The notes under the pieces were generated by a model, which saw only the letters and a list, made by a program, of their open reading frames with translations, searched no databases and was not told the origin of the DNA. Below are positions 1 through 4,828 of a stretch of 5,289 nucleotides of DNA, piece after piece. This DNA is from Psychrobacillus sp040274765. GTDB taxonomy: Bacteria > Bacillota > Bacilli > Bacillales_A > Planococcaceae. The position numbers were made by a program, and so were the translations under genes. The stretch is taken from assembly GCA_040274765.1 (NCBI GenBank), contig JBEMAY010000106.1:1-5289 (forward strand). Reading direction: 5' to 3'. Positions within the stretch are counted from its first letter, which is position 1. The number at the start of each line of letters is the position of its first letter.

Positions 1-508
1 TAATCGACTGAAATTTAATGAGATTACAAAATCCTTTGTGCGAGGCTGTGAAGAAATAGTTGTAGGGGCATTAGTAGTTGGCTTTGCCTACGGGGCATTA
101 GTTATTTTAAATGATAGTAATACTATCGACACCATACTTTATGGAATTACTAATTTAGTTGAGAAGTTTCCTTCCAGCTTAACAGCGATCGGTATGTATG
201 TTATGCAAACATTGCTTAATCTTATTGTTACATCAGGCAGTGGTCAGGCAGCTTTAACGATGCCTATTATGGCTCCTTTATCTGATTTGTTAGGAGTAAG
301 CAGACAAACGGCAGTATTGGCTTATCAAATGGGAGACGGAATCACCAATATTATCGCACCAACAAGTGGGTTAATATTAGCAGCTCTTGCTATGGCTAAA
401 ATCTCTTATGGAAAATGGGTTCGTTGGTTATGGCCATTAATTTTGATACAATTTATAATGGGAGCAGTTTTTGTGACGATTGCTCATCTATTCTTTTGGC
501 CAGCATGA
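1..508 (+). CDS. DcuC/YfcC-family membrane carrier, C-terminal part (5' end outside window)
   Basis: The last 168 codons of a polytopic inner-membrane transporter; the reading frame is open from base 2 and ends at TGA 506-508. The fragment is strongly hydrophobic, with helices around fragment residues 17-36, 61-77 and 145-165 and a re-entrant-looking stretch between them. Conserved-looking signatures are SGSGQ (78-82), MPIMAPLSDLLGVSRQ (87-102), GDG (111-113), TN (115-116) and PTSG (120-123). This pattern is characteristic of the C4-dicarboxylate anaerobic carrier/YfcC group (DcuC superfamily). Family members are secondary transporters of dicarboxylates or, by prediction, amino-acid-like compounds; the substrate cannot be read here. 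The GTG at 38 is internal to the frame, not a start. An M20 amidohydrolase follows 28 nt downstream without a terminator, so the two are probably co-transcribed and the carrier may import the hydrolase's substrate. The pairing recalls B. subtilis yhfA/yhaA (from memory). Family confident, substrate unknown. Confidence 0.85.
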   Translation, partial: NRLKFNEITKSFVRGCEEIVVGALVVGFAYGALVILNDSNTIDTILYGITNLVEKFPSSLTAIGMYVMQTLLNLIVTSGSGQAALTMPIMAPLSDLLGVSRQTAVLAYQMGDGITNIIAPTSGLILAALAMAKISYGKWVRWLWPLILIQFIMGAVFVTIAHLFFWPA

Positions 509-524
509 TACAGTTGTGTTATTT

Positions 525-530
525 AGGAGG
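525..530 (+). promoter_or_regulatory. Shine-Dalgarno of the amidohydrolase gene
   Basis: AGGAGG, 6 nt before ATG 537. It fixes the start, because an open frame continues upstream into the carrier gene. Confidence 0.85.
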
Positions 531-536
531 ATTACA

Positions 537-1709
537 ATGGAAAAGTTATTTAATAGATTAGAAGAGATTTACCCCGAGTTAGTCGATTTCCGAAGAGATT
601 TGCATATGTATCCCGAGCTTTCTCATCACGAGGTGGAGACGCCTAAAAAAATTGCTGCTTACTTAAGGGACTTAGGATTAGAGGTTCGAACGGAAGTTGG
701 AGGGAGAGGTGTTTTAGGTTACCTAAAGGGTGGAAAACCAGGTAAAACAATCGCACTTCGAGCAGACTTTGATGCACTACCTATTCAGGATGAGAAGGAA
801 GTAGCGTACAAATCAAAAGTTCCAGGAGTCATGCATGCATGTGGGCACGATTTACATACGTCAGCACTTTTAGGGGTGGCAAAGGTATTAAGTGAGCACA
901 AGGACGAGGTACCAGGAACTGTAGTGTTCATCCATCAATTCGCCGAGGAGACCACTCCAGGTGGTGCCGAATATATGATTAAGGACGGTTGCTTAGATGG
1001 TGTGGACGTTATCTATGGTTCACATGTGATGTCTCTTCAGCCCTATGGGACATTTAGTGTAATAGAAGGCTATGCTTCCTCTGCGCAGGATGATTTTTAT
1101 ATAACAATCCATGGTAAAGGAGGGCACGGGGCATCTCCTCATGAAACGATTGATGCCTTAGTGACGGGAAGCCAGGTTGTATTAAATCTCCAACAAATTG
1201 TTAGCAGAAGAGTAGATCCACTAAAGGCTGCGGTAATTACGGTTGGTTCTTTTCAAAGCGGAAGCACTACTAATGTGATACCTGACACTGCCTATATAAA
1301 AGGGACAGTGAGAACCTATGACGAGGATGTGCGCACACTAATCGAGCAGAAGCTAGAACAAGTAGTCAAAAGTACTTGCGAAGCTGCAGACGCTACGTTC
1401 GAGTTAAAATATGTGAAGGACTGTCCATCTATCTTTAACGACCCTATTGAAACAAAGCGTGTTGAGAAGGTGGCTAGTCAGGTTCTAGGGGCTGAAAACA
1501 TTATCCCAGGGAAACCGATGAACGGAAGCGAGGACTATGCGTATTATCAACGCGAGATTCCGGGAGCTTATTTTATCATTGGTGGAGGGAACGAGGAATT
1601 AAAAGCTACCTACCCACATCATCATCCTAAGTTCGACATCGACGAACGCGCAATAAAGGATATTGGAAAAATGTTTATTGGGACTGTTTTTGAACAGCTA
1701 GAAAGTTAA
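537..1709 (+). CDS. M20 family metallo-amidohydrolase (M20D, HipO/AmhX-like)
   Basis: A complete 390-aa cytosolic zinc- or manganese-dependent amidohydrolase of the aminoacylase/hippuricase/IAA-amino-acid hydrolase type. It would release an amino acid from an N-acyl or related amide. ATG 537 is chosen because AGGAGG (525-530) lies 6 nt upstream; the frame extends further 5' but would overlap the carrier gene. Visible M20D features: the N-terminal RRDLHMYPELSHHE motif (19-32); RADFDALP (75-82); the metal-binding ACGHD (C102, H104); FAEE (135-138) with the catalytic and ligand glutamates; H163 in GSHVMS; a lid/dimerisation domain of roughly 183-295 opening with GKGGHGASPH (193-202); NGSEDYAYY (329-337); and the final metal-histidine motif HHHPKFDIDE (361-370). 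All expected ligands are present and the length matches the family's roughly 380-400 aa, so it should be active. It follows the carrier as second gene of the operon. Substrate unassigned; relatives include B. subtilis YhaA, YxeP and YtnL. Confidence 0.93.
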   Translation: MEKLFNRLEEIYPELVDFRRDLHMYPELSHHEVETPKKIAAYLRDLGLEVRTEVGGRGVLGYLKGGKPGKTIALRADFDALPIQDEKEVAYKSKVPGVMHACGHDLHTSALLGVAKVLSEHKDEVPGTVVFIHQFAEETTPGGAEYMIKDGCLDGVDVIYGSHVMSLQPYGTFSVIEGYASSAQDDFYITIHGKGGHGASPHETIDALVTGSQVVLNLQQIVSRRVDPLKAAVITVGSFQSGSTTNVIPDTAYIKGTVRTYDEDVRTLIEQKLEQVVKSTCEAADATFELKYVKDCPSIFNDPIETKRVEKVASQVLGAENIIPGKPMNGSEDYAYYQREIPGAYFIIGGGNEELKATYPHHHPKFDIDERAIKDIGKMFIGTVFEQLES

Positions 1710-1722
1710 TCACAAGAGATAT

Positions 1723-1755
1723 AAAAAAGAGCTTGGAGAACCAAGCTCTTTTTTT
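1723..1755 (+). terminator. Rho-independent terminator, probably bidirectional
   Basis: A perfect 14-bp stem, AAAAAAGAGCTTGG (1723-1736) pairing with CCAAGCTCTTTTTT (1741-1754), closed by the loop AGAA, with a T-run at 1749-1755. It lies 13 nt after the amidohydrolase stop and ends that operon. The A-run on the left arm becomes a U-tract on the - strand, so the same hairpin can stop the convergent lipoprotein transcript, whose stop codon is at 1870. No better intrinsic terminator is visible between 1756 and 1869. Confidence 0.93.
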
Positions 1756-1813
1756 ATAGATTAAACATTCCATGTATGTACGTTTGTCTTTCATATCTCT
1801 TCGCCGTATATCA

Positions 1814-1860
1814 TTTAATTGACATAGGTCTTAGTTGTCCTTACTTTCAAATCAATTAAA
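1814..1860. repeat. 9-bp inverted repeat after the lipoprotein gene
   Basis: TTTAATTGA (1814-1822) and TCAATTAAA (1852-1860) are exact reverse complements separated by 29 nt, and the right arm starts 9 nt past the - strand stop. Its AT-rich stem, long loop and missing U-tract make it a poor terminator. It might stabilise the 3' end, or be chance in AT-rich DNA. The rest of 1756-1869 shows no gene. Confidence 0.35.
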
Positions 1861-1869
1861 CTTCTTGAA

Positions 1870-2424
1870 TTATTTCATATAACGATCAACTAATTCATAG
1901 CATCTTTCTTCAGTAAGATTAGCTAGAACCGCTACATATTCTAAATGCTCCTGCGTGCCGCCTTTAAATTTTAGAGAAGCTTCTAATGCTTGTTCATCTC
2001 TACCTTTTAACCATTGTCGTTGATTTTCTCTTAATAGGTCCATTTCTTCTGGAGACAATTGCTCCTTTAAAGCACCATATATATCGTTCAACAGTTCATC
2101 CCATAGTTCCCATCTATCATCTTCCACTTTTTTTAACGCATAAGTGGAAGAGTCTGTTGCCTTCAATTTTTCTGCCTCTAATTTAGTGTTGTTTAATTTT
2201 ACCAAATAATCTTCTTTTAAAGTAGAATTGTTAGCTGCTGGATTTTCTTGTGTTTCATTTGATGTACTTTTGTTTTCATCCAAGACTGATTCTTTGTCTT
2301 GAGATACTTCACTATTTTCGGACTGCTTGTCCACCTCATTACTAGTTTCTGGTGAGTCTTCACAAGCAGCTAATAAAGCTGCTAGCGCTAGTGTGACTAT
2401 TGGTATTATATATTTTTTATTCAT
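1870..2424 (-). CDS. Lipoprotein with LprI-like (DUF1311) C-terminal domain
   Basis: A 184-aa secreted lipoprotein. The start is taken as ATG 2424 because the longer GTG frame (2439) begins inside the ribosome-binding sequence AGAAAGGTGG (2445-2436). Residues 1-20 are a lipoprotein signal peptide (NKK, then a hydrophobic core) ending in the lipobox LAAC with Cys21 as the lipidated residue, so the protein should be anchored on the outer face of the membrane. Residues 22 to about 70 are a Ser/Glu/Asn/Lys-rich flexible linker. The folded part (about 72-184) carries the DUF1311 pattern: WDELLNDIYGALKEQL (108-123), QRQWLKGRD (135-143), KGGTQEH (154-160) and LTEERCYELVDRY (170-182). DUF1311 contains the mycobacterial lysozyme inhibitor LprI, but many members have no known role, and lysozyme inhibition here is only a guess. 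The family's usual cysteine after the WxxxRD motif is Ala146. It lies 24 nt after the yheE-like gene and is probably co-transcribed with it. Confidence 0.88.
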   Translation of the reverse strand: MNKKYIIPIVTLALAALLAACEDSPETSNEVDKQSENSEVSQDKESVLDENKSTSNETQENPAANNSTLKEDYLVKLNNTKLEAEKLKATDSSTYALKKVEDDRWELWDELLNDIYGALKEQLSPEEMDLLRENQRQWLKGRDEQALEASLKFKGGTQEHLEYVAVLANLTEERCYELVDRYMK

Positions 2425-2448
2425 AAAATAAGCGACCACCTTTCTTAT

Positions 2449-2652
2449 TTAGTCGTACACATGGAAGAGCATAAGCTCATGAATCATTTTTTTGACTGTT
2501 TCCTCGTCTGGAGGAGTTTCGCCAAGCCACTTAATAGTGCCATCGGGCTCGTATTCCGCAGCAAATCGTTGTTGCTTGTAAAAGAAAGAAACCGACCAGC
2601 CGGGCAACTGTTTGTTGTCATAGAGTGACTTAAAGCTGAAATGTTGTAGCAA
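2449..2652 (-). CDS. yheE: YheE-like small protein (DUF5342 family)
   Basis: A small cytosolic protein of unknown function resembling Bacillus YheE. It starts LQHFSFKSLYDNKQLPGW, continues with SVSFFYKQQRFAAEYEPDG and ends in IHELMLFHVYD. No signal peptide or membrane segment is present. The start is uncertain. ATG 2670 gives 73 aa but has no recognisable Shine-Dalgarno. TTG 2652 gives 67 aa, has AAAGG (2667-2663) 10 nt ahead, and matches where I recall YheE homologues beginning. ATG 2661 lies only 1 nt after that AAAGG. The gene is divergent from the ferritin-like gene across a 55- to 73-bp gap and is followed by the lipoprotein gene on the same strand. In B. subtilis yheE sits near yheABCD, which supports the name, but no role follows from this. 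Family assignment rests on sequence resemblance recalled without a search. Confidence 0.8.
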   Translation of the reverse strand: MLQHFSFKSLYDNKQLPGWSVSFFYKQQRFAAEYEPDGTIKWLGETPPDEETVKKMIHELMLFHVYD

Positions 2653-2689
2653 TAAAATCATACCTTTCATGTGAGTGAATTTGCTCGCA

Positions 2690-2701
2690 TATACTAGTAT
2701 A
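2690..2701. promoter_or_regulatory. 12-bp palindrome with a -10-like hexamer on each strand
   Basis: TATACTAGTATA is a perfect palindrome midway between the divergent yheE-like and ferritin-like genes. It presents TATACT (5 of 6 to the SigA -10) on both strands, with TATAAA overlapping at 2698-2703 on +. No convincing -35 hexamer is found at 17-18 bp on either side. Its core ACTAGT (2693-2698) recurs at 2706-2711. It may be a shared promoter core, an operator, or both. Confidence 0.4.
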
Positions 2702-2711
2702 AATGACTAGT

Positions 2712-2718
2712 GAAGGAG
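2712..2718 (+). promoter_or_regulatory. Shine-Dalgarno fixing the TTG start of the ferritin-like gene
   Basis: GAAGGAG, 7 nt before TTG 2726. The strong site at ideal spacing supports the rare start codon; the next Met (codon 21) lies inside the first conserved helix. Confidence 0.8.
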
Positions 2719-2725
2719 CATCTAA

Positions 2726-3115
2726 TTGTTTATTGAAAAGCTGGAACAAGCAATTAAAAATGAGTACGCTGATTACCATCATTATATGGATATGTATAAG
2801 CTGACGGACGACCCATACTGGCAAGAGTTCATTGAGCACGTTTACGAGGACGAAAAAAGCCATTATGAAATGTTTCAACAACTCTATTATATGCTTACAG
2901 GAAGTTTTGTTCAAAACTTACAAAAAGTTCCCCCGTGTGAAGATTTAAAATCCTGTGTCAAGCAGTCAGTCAAGGATGAGTTGGAAACTGCAGAAGTATA
3001 CAAGGAAATGCTGCTCCAAATACCGATTCAACAGGCATATGCACCTCTTTTTTGTGCGATGCATGATGAAACAGAGCATGCCATTCGATTTTCGATGATG
3101 TACAATGCACTCTAA
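2726..3115 (+). CDS. Small ferritin-like diiron protein (rubrerythrin-type four-helix bundle)
   Basis: A 129-aa cytosolic protein starting at TTG 2726, chosen because GAAGGAG (2712-2718) sits 7 nt upstream and no ATG is suitably placed. It has no signal peptide. It shows the spacing of a ferritin-like four-helix bundle with a full set of candidate iron ligands: E13 in NEYADYHHY (helix 1), E43-K-S-H46 (ExxH, helix 2), E87/E90 in DELETAEVYKEML (helix 3) and E115-T-E-H118 (ExxH, helix 4). This EExxH-like arrangement is known from rubrerythrin and related peroxide- or oxygen-handling diiron proteins. There is no C-terminal rubredoxin domain; the cysteines at 71, 77 and 110 do not form CxxC pairs. 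Length suits one bundle, probably acting as a dimer or larger oligomer. The role could be iron or peroxide handling, but the substrate and partner are unknown. It is divergent from yheE and 65 nt upstream of yheB with no terminator between, so some read-through into yheBA is plausible. Confidence 0.85.
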   Translation: MFIEKLEQAIKNEYADYHHYMDMYKLTDDPYWQEFIEHVYEDEKSHYEMFQQLYYMLTGSFVQNLQKVPPCEDLKSCVKQSVKDELETAEVYKEMLLQIPIQQAYAPLFCAMHDETEHAIRFSMMYNAL

Positions 3116-3139
3116 TTGTTTTTGTGTTTCTCCCTCCTC

Positions 3140-3148
3140 TGCTATAAT
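3140..3148 (+). promoter_or_regulatory. yheB: Extended -10 promoter of yheB
   Basis: TGCTATAAT is a perfect SigA -10 (TATAAT, 3143-3148) with the TGn extension. The -35 region is poor (TTTTGT at 3120-3125, spacer 17), which is typical of extended -10 promoters. Predicted transcription start is around 3154-3156, leaving a leader of about 25 nt. It lies after the ferritin-like stop, so yheBA can be transcribed independently. Confidence 0.65.
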
Positions 3149-3150
3149 AA

Positions 3151-3163
3151 TCTAGAAGCTAGA
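3151..3163. repeat. Short inverted repeat at the predicted yheB transcription start
   Basis: TCTAG-AAG-CTAGA: 5-bp arms around a 3-nt centre, placed at about +1 of the yheB promoter. It could be a small operator, but chance is likely at this size. Confidence 0.3.
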
Positions 3164-3180
3164 GGAAAAAGGTGAGAATG

Positions 3181-4323
3181 ATGGGTTTTTTATGGACAAT
3201 CATATTCATGGCAGTCGTTGGAGCAGCAATTGGAGCGGTTACTAACCATTTTGCCATTAAAATGCTATTTAGACCACATGAAGCAAAGTATATAGGATCA
3301 TGGAAAGTGCCGTTTACTCCAGGTTTGATACCTAAGCGACGGGATGAGCTTGCCAAACAATTAGGAATAACTGTTATCAAGCATTTATTGACCCCGGATA
3401 TTTTCAAAAAGAAATACTTTAATGATGCAATGAAGAGTAAGGCCAATGATTTTGTTGTAAAGCAGTTAAATAAAAATATATTACATTCAGAGAAAACAAT
3501 ACATGATTGGTTGAAACTTGCAGGAATAGAATCCGTGCCATCTCTTGTGAATGCAAAAATAGATGAACAGGTTGATATACAGTTTAATCGTATATTAACA
3601 AAGTTAGAGAATGAAACAATTCGTCAAATTGCACCACTAGATTGGCAAGAAAAGGCCAATAGTAAGGTTGGGGATATTGTCTCTTATATTCTTCAAAAGG
3701 GTGAGGAATTTTTTCAATCAGACGAAGGTAAAAGTACAGTTAAGAAGTTGATTGATGATTTCCTTTCTACTAAAGGAACACTTGGTAACATGATACAAAT
3801 GTTTATGGGAGATTCCAACTCACTTGTTGGCAAGGTACAGCCTGAAATTTTAAAGTTTCTTCGTGCACCTGGCACAAAAGTAATGCTTGAAAACATTGTT
3901 CAAAACGAGTGGGAAAAGCTGAAGGATCGACCATTGGCAGAGATGATGGAGGGCTTTGATTTTGACCCACTAGTAGTCAATGTGAAGGCATATTTAAGAG
4001 AGCAGCTTGCAATTGAAGATAGATTAAATTATAGTTTAAACCATTACTTCCCTGGTGCCTCTGAATGGGTTGAGACCCAAATGGTACCTAAAATAACTAA
4101 TTTTGCTTTTGTTGAGGCAGAGTCCAAATTAGAGGAAGTATTGCGTAAAATGAAGCTAGAAGAAATGGTTAAAGAGCAGGTTGACTCTTTCCCTGTAGCA
4201 CGATTAGAGGATATCGTACTTGGAATCTCCAAAAGGGAATTCAAAATGATTACTGTTCTCGGTGGTGTACTAGGGGGATTAATAGGGATCATCCAAGGTC
4301 TAATCGTATTTCTAACTAACTAA
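3181..4323 (+). CDS. yheB: YheB, DUF445 family membrane-anchored protein
   Basis: A 380-aa protein of unknown function with one hydrophobic helix at each end and a long helical, charged middle. Residues 1-20 form the N-terminal membrane segment, followed by the DUF445 signature TNHFAIKMLFRPH (21-33) and then VPFTPGLIPKRRDELAKQLG (43-62). Residues about 356-378 form a glycine-rich C-terminal membrane helix, so both ends sit in the membrane and the middle (about 63-350) forms a soluble domain. In-frame starts exist at GTG 3172, ATG 3178 and ATG 3181. I prefer ATG 3181: AAAGGTGA (3168-3175) then has the best spacing, and conserved TN falls at residues 21-22 as I recall for Bacillus homologues. 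It has its own extended -10 promoter, and yheA follows 42 nt downstream (15 nt if its earlier ATG is used). Length is typical of Bacillus YheB. No enzymatic motif is seen and no function is claimed. Confidence 0.92.
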   Translation: MGFLWTIIFMAVVGAAIGAVTNHFAIKMLFRPHEAKYIGSWKVPFTPGLIPKRRDELAKQLGITVIKHLLTPDIFKKKYFNDAMKSKANDFVVKQLNKNILHSEKTIHDWLKLAGIESVPSLVNAKIDEQVDIQFNRILTKLENETIRQIAPLDWQEKANSKVGDIVSYILQKGEEFFQSDEGKSTVKKLIDDFLSTKGTLGNMIQMFMGDSNSLVGKVQPEILKFLRAPGTKVMLENIVQNEWEKLKDRPLAEMMEGFDFDPLVVNVKAYLREQLAIEDRLNYSLNHYFPGASEWVETQMVPKITNFAFVEAESKLEEVLRKMKLEEMVKEQVDSFPVARLEDIVLGISKREFKMITVLGGVLGGLIGIIQGLIVFLTN

Positions 4324-4365
4324 TAAAAGGCGAGTTCGATGCCTACAAAAAGGAGCATACAAAAC

Positions 4366-4710
4366 ATGATTAACATTTATGACGACATTAACAAACTAGA
4401 GGCATCACTACGCCAAACAGACGAATTTGCAAACGTGAAAGCAGCGATAGAATCAGTAAAGGCAGACCCAGAGGCACTTGCTCTATTCCAAAGCTTCCGT
4501 AAAATTCAGCTTTCCTTACAAGAAAAGCAAATGAAGGGCGAAGAAATCTCTGGCGAAGAGATTGAATACGCACAAAAAACAGCACAACTTGCGCAAACAA
4601 ACGAGAAAATTTTTCACATGCTGCAAGCTGAAATGTCACTTAGCCAGATGATTGAAGAGATCAATCGTGTATTGCTAAAACCAGTTCAAGACTTGTATGA
4701 AGGAATTTAA
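4366..4710 (+). CDS. yheA: YheA, YlbF/YmcA-family helical protein (PF06133-type)
   Basis: A small all-helical cytosolic protein. From ATG 4366 it has 114 aa, close to the roughly 117 aa I recall for B. subtilis YheA. Diagnostic stretches are MINIYDDINKLEASLR at the N-terminus, then FQSFRKIQLSLQEKQMKGEEI, EIEYAQKTAQLAQTNEKI and INRVLLKPVQDLYEGI. The heptad-like Leu/Ile/Gln/Lys/Glu pattern suggests helical hairpins and oligomerisation, as in YlbF and YmcA, whose complex with YaaT (RicAFT) affects RNA processing and development in B. subtilis. YheA itself has no settled role. The start is ambiguous: AAAAAGGAG (4347-4355) stands 10 nt before ATG 4366, while AAAAGG (4325-4330) stands 8 nt before ATG 4339, which would add nine residues (MPTKRSIQN). 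Homologue length favours 4366. It is the last gene of the yheBA transcript, closed by the hairpin at 4719-4751. Confidence 0.9.
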   Translation: MINIYDDINKLEASLRQTDEFANVKAAIESVKADPEALALFQSFRKIQLSLQEKQMKGEEISGEEIEYAQKTAQLAQTNEKIFHMLQAEMSLSQMIEEINRVLLKPVQDLYEGI

Positions 4711-4718
4711 GATGGATT

Positions 4719-4751
4719 AAAGCTCTAGGCTTCTTGCTTAGAGCTTTTTTT
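4719..4751 (+). terminator. Rho-independent terminator after yheA
   Basis: AAAGCTCTAGGC (4719-4730) pairs with GCTTAGAGCTTT (4736-4747) with one G-U pair; the loop is TTCTT and the T-run is 4745-4751. It starts 9 nt after the yheA stop and separates yheBA from the crotonase gene, which therefore needs its own promoter. Confidence 0.93.
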
Positions 4752-4790
4752 ATTGGCTAAAAAGAAGGATTAAAGTAATAAATGACGAAT

Positions 4791-4796
4791 TATAAA
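4791..4796 (+). promoter_or_regulatory. Probable -10 element of the crotonase gene
   Basis: TATAAA is the best -10 candidate between the yheA terminator and the crotonase start. The -35 region at 17-bp spacing (GATTAA, 4768-4773) is weak. The element lies 3 bp ahead of the FadR-like site. Confidence 0.4.
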
Positions 4797-4798
4797 AA

Positions 4799-4816
4799 TG
4801 AATGACTATTCACAAA
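4799..4816. promoter_or_regulatory. FadR-like operator (TGAATGA half-site)
   Basis: TGAATGACTATTCACAAA resembles the B. subtilis FadR (TetR family) box, recalled as TGAATGAnTAnTCATTCA. The left half and centre match fully; the right half matches 4 of 7. It sits between the candidate -10 and the ribosome binding site AAAGGGG (4814-4820), overlapping the latter, where a bound repressor would block transcription. The downstream gene belongs to the fatty acyl-CoA metabolism superfamily, which fits FadR control relieved by long-chain acyl-CoA. Inference from memory of the consensus. Confidence 0.5.
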
Positions 4817-4828
4817 GGGGATTTTATT

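Noticed and set aside
480..536. Extension of the amidohydrolase upstream into the carrier gene
   Set aside because: The AGGAGG at 525-530 points to ATG 537, and M20D proteins normally begin close to this residue.
1772..1825. Short + strand peptide frame beginning ATGTATGTACG in the convergent intergenic region
   Set aside because: About 16 codons, no ribosome binding site, just after a strong terminator.
1819..1847. Perfect TTGACA (1819-1824) as a + strand promoter antisense to the lipoprotein gene
   Set aside because: At 17-bp spacing the -10 position is only TACTTT, and no + strand gene follows. Its TTGA also belongs to the inverted repeat at 1814-1860.
1986..2186. 66-codon + strand open frame opposite the lipoprotein gene
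   Set aside because: Low-complexity Leu/Pro/Ile-rich translation, no ribosome binding site, and fully antisense to a convincing lipoprotein.
2630..2914. - strand open frame of 94 codons opposite the ferritin-like gene
   Set aside because: It overlaps both the yheE-like gene and the ferritin-like gene, has no family resemblance, and the opposite strand carries the diiron motifs.
3159..3446. - strand open frame opposite the start of yheB
   Set aside because: Shadow of the conserved DUF445 N-terminus on the other strand; no Shine-Dalgarno and no recognisable domain. The smaller - strand frames at 3714-3896, 4044-4292, 4388-4639 and 4810-5073 were dismissed for the same reasons.
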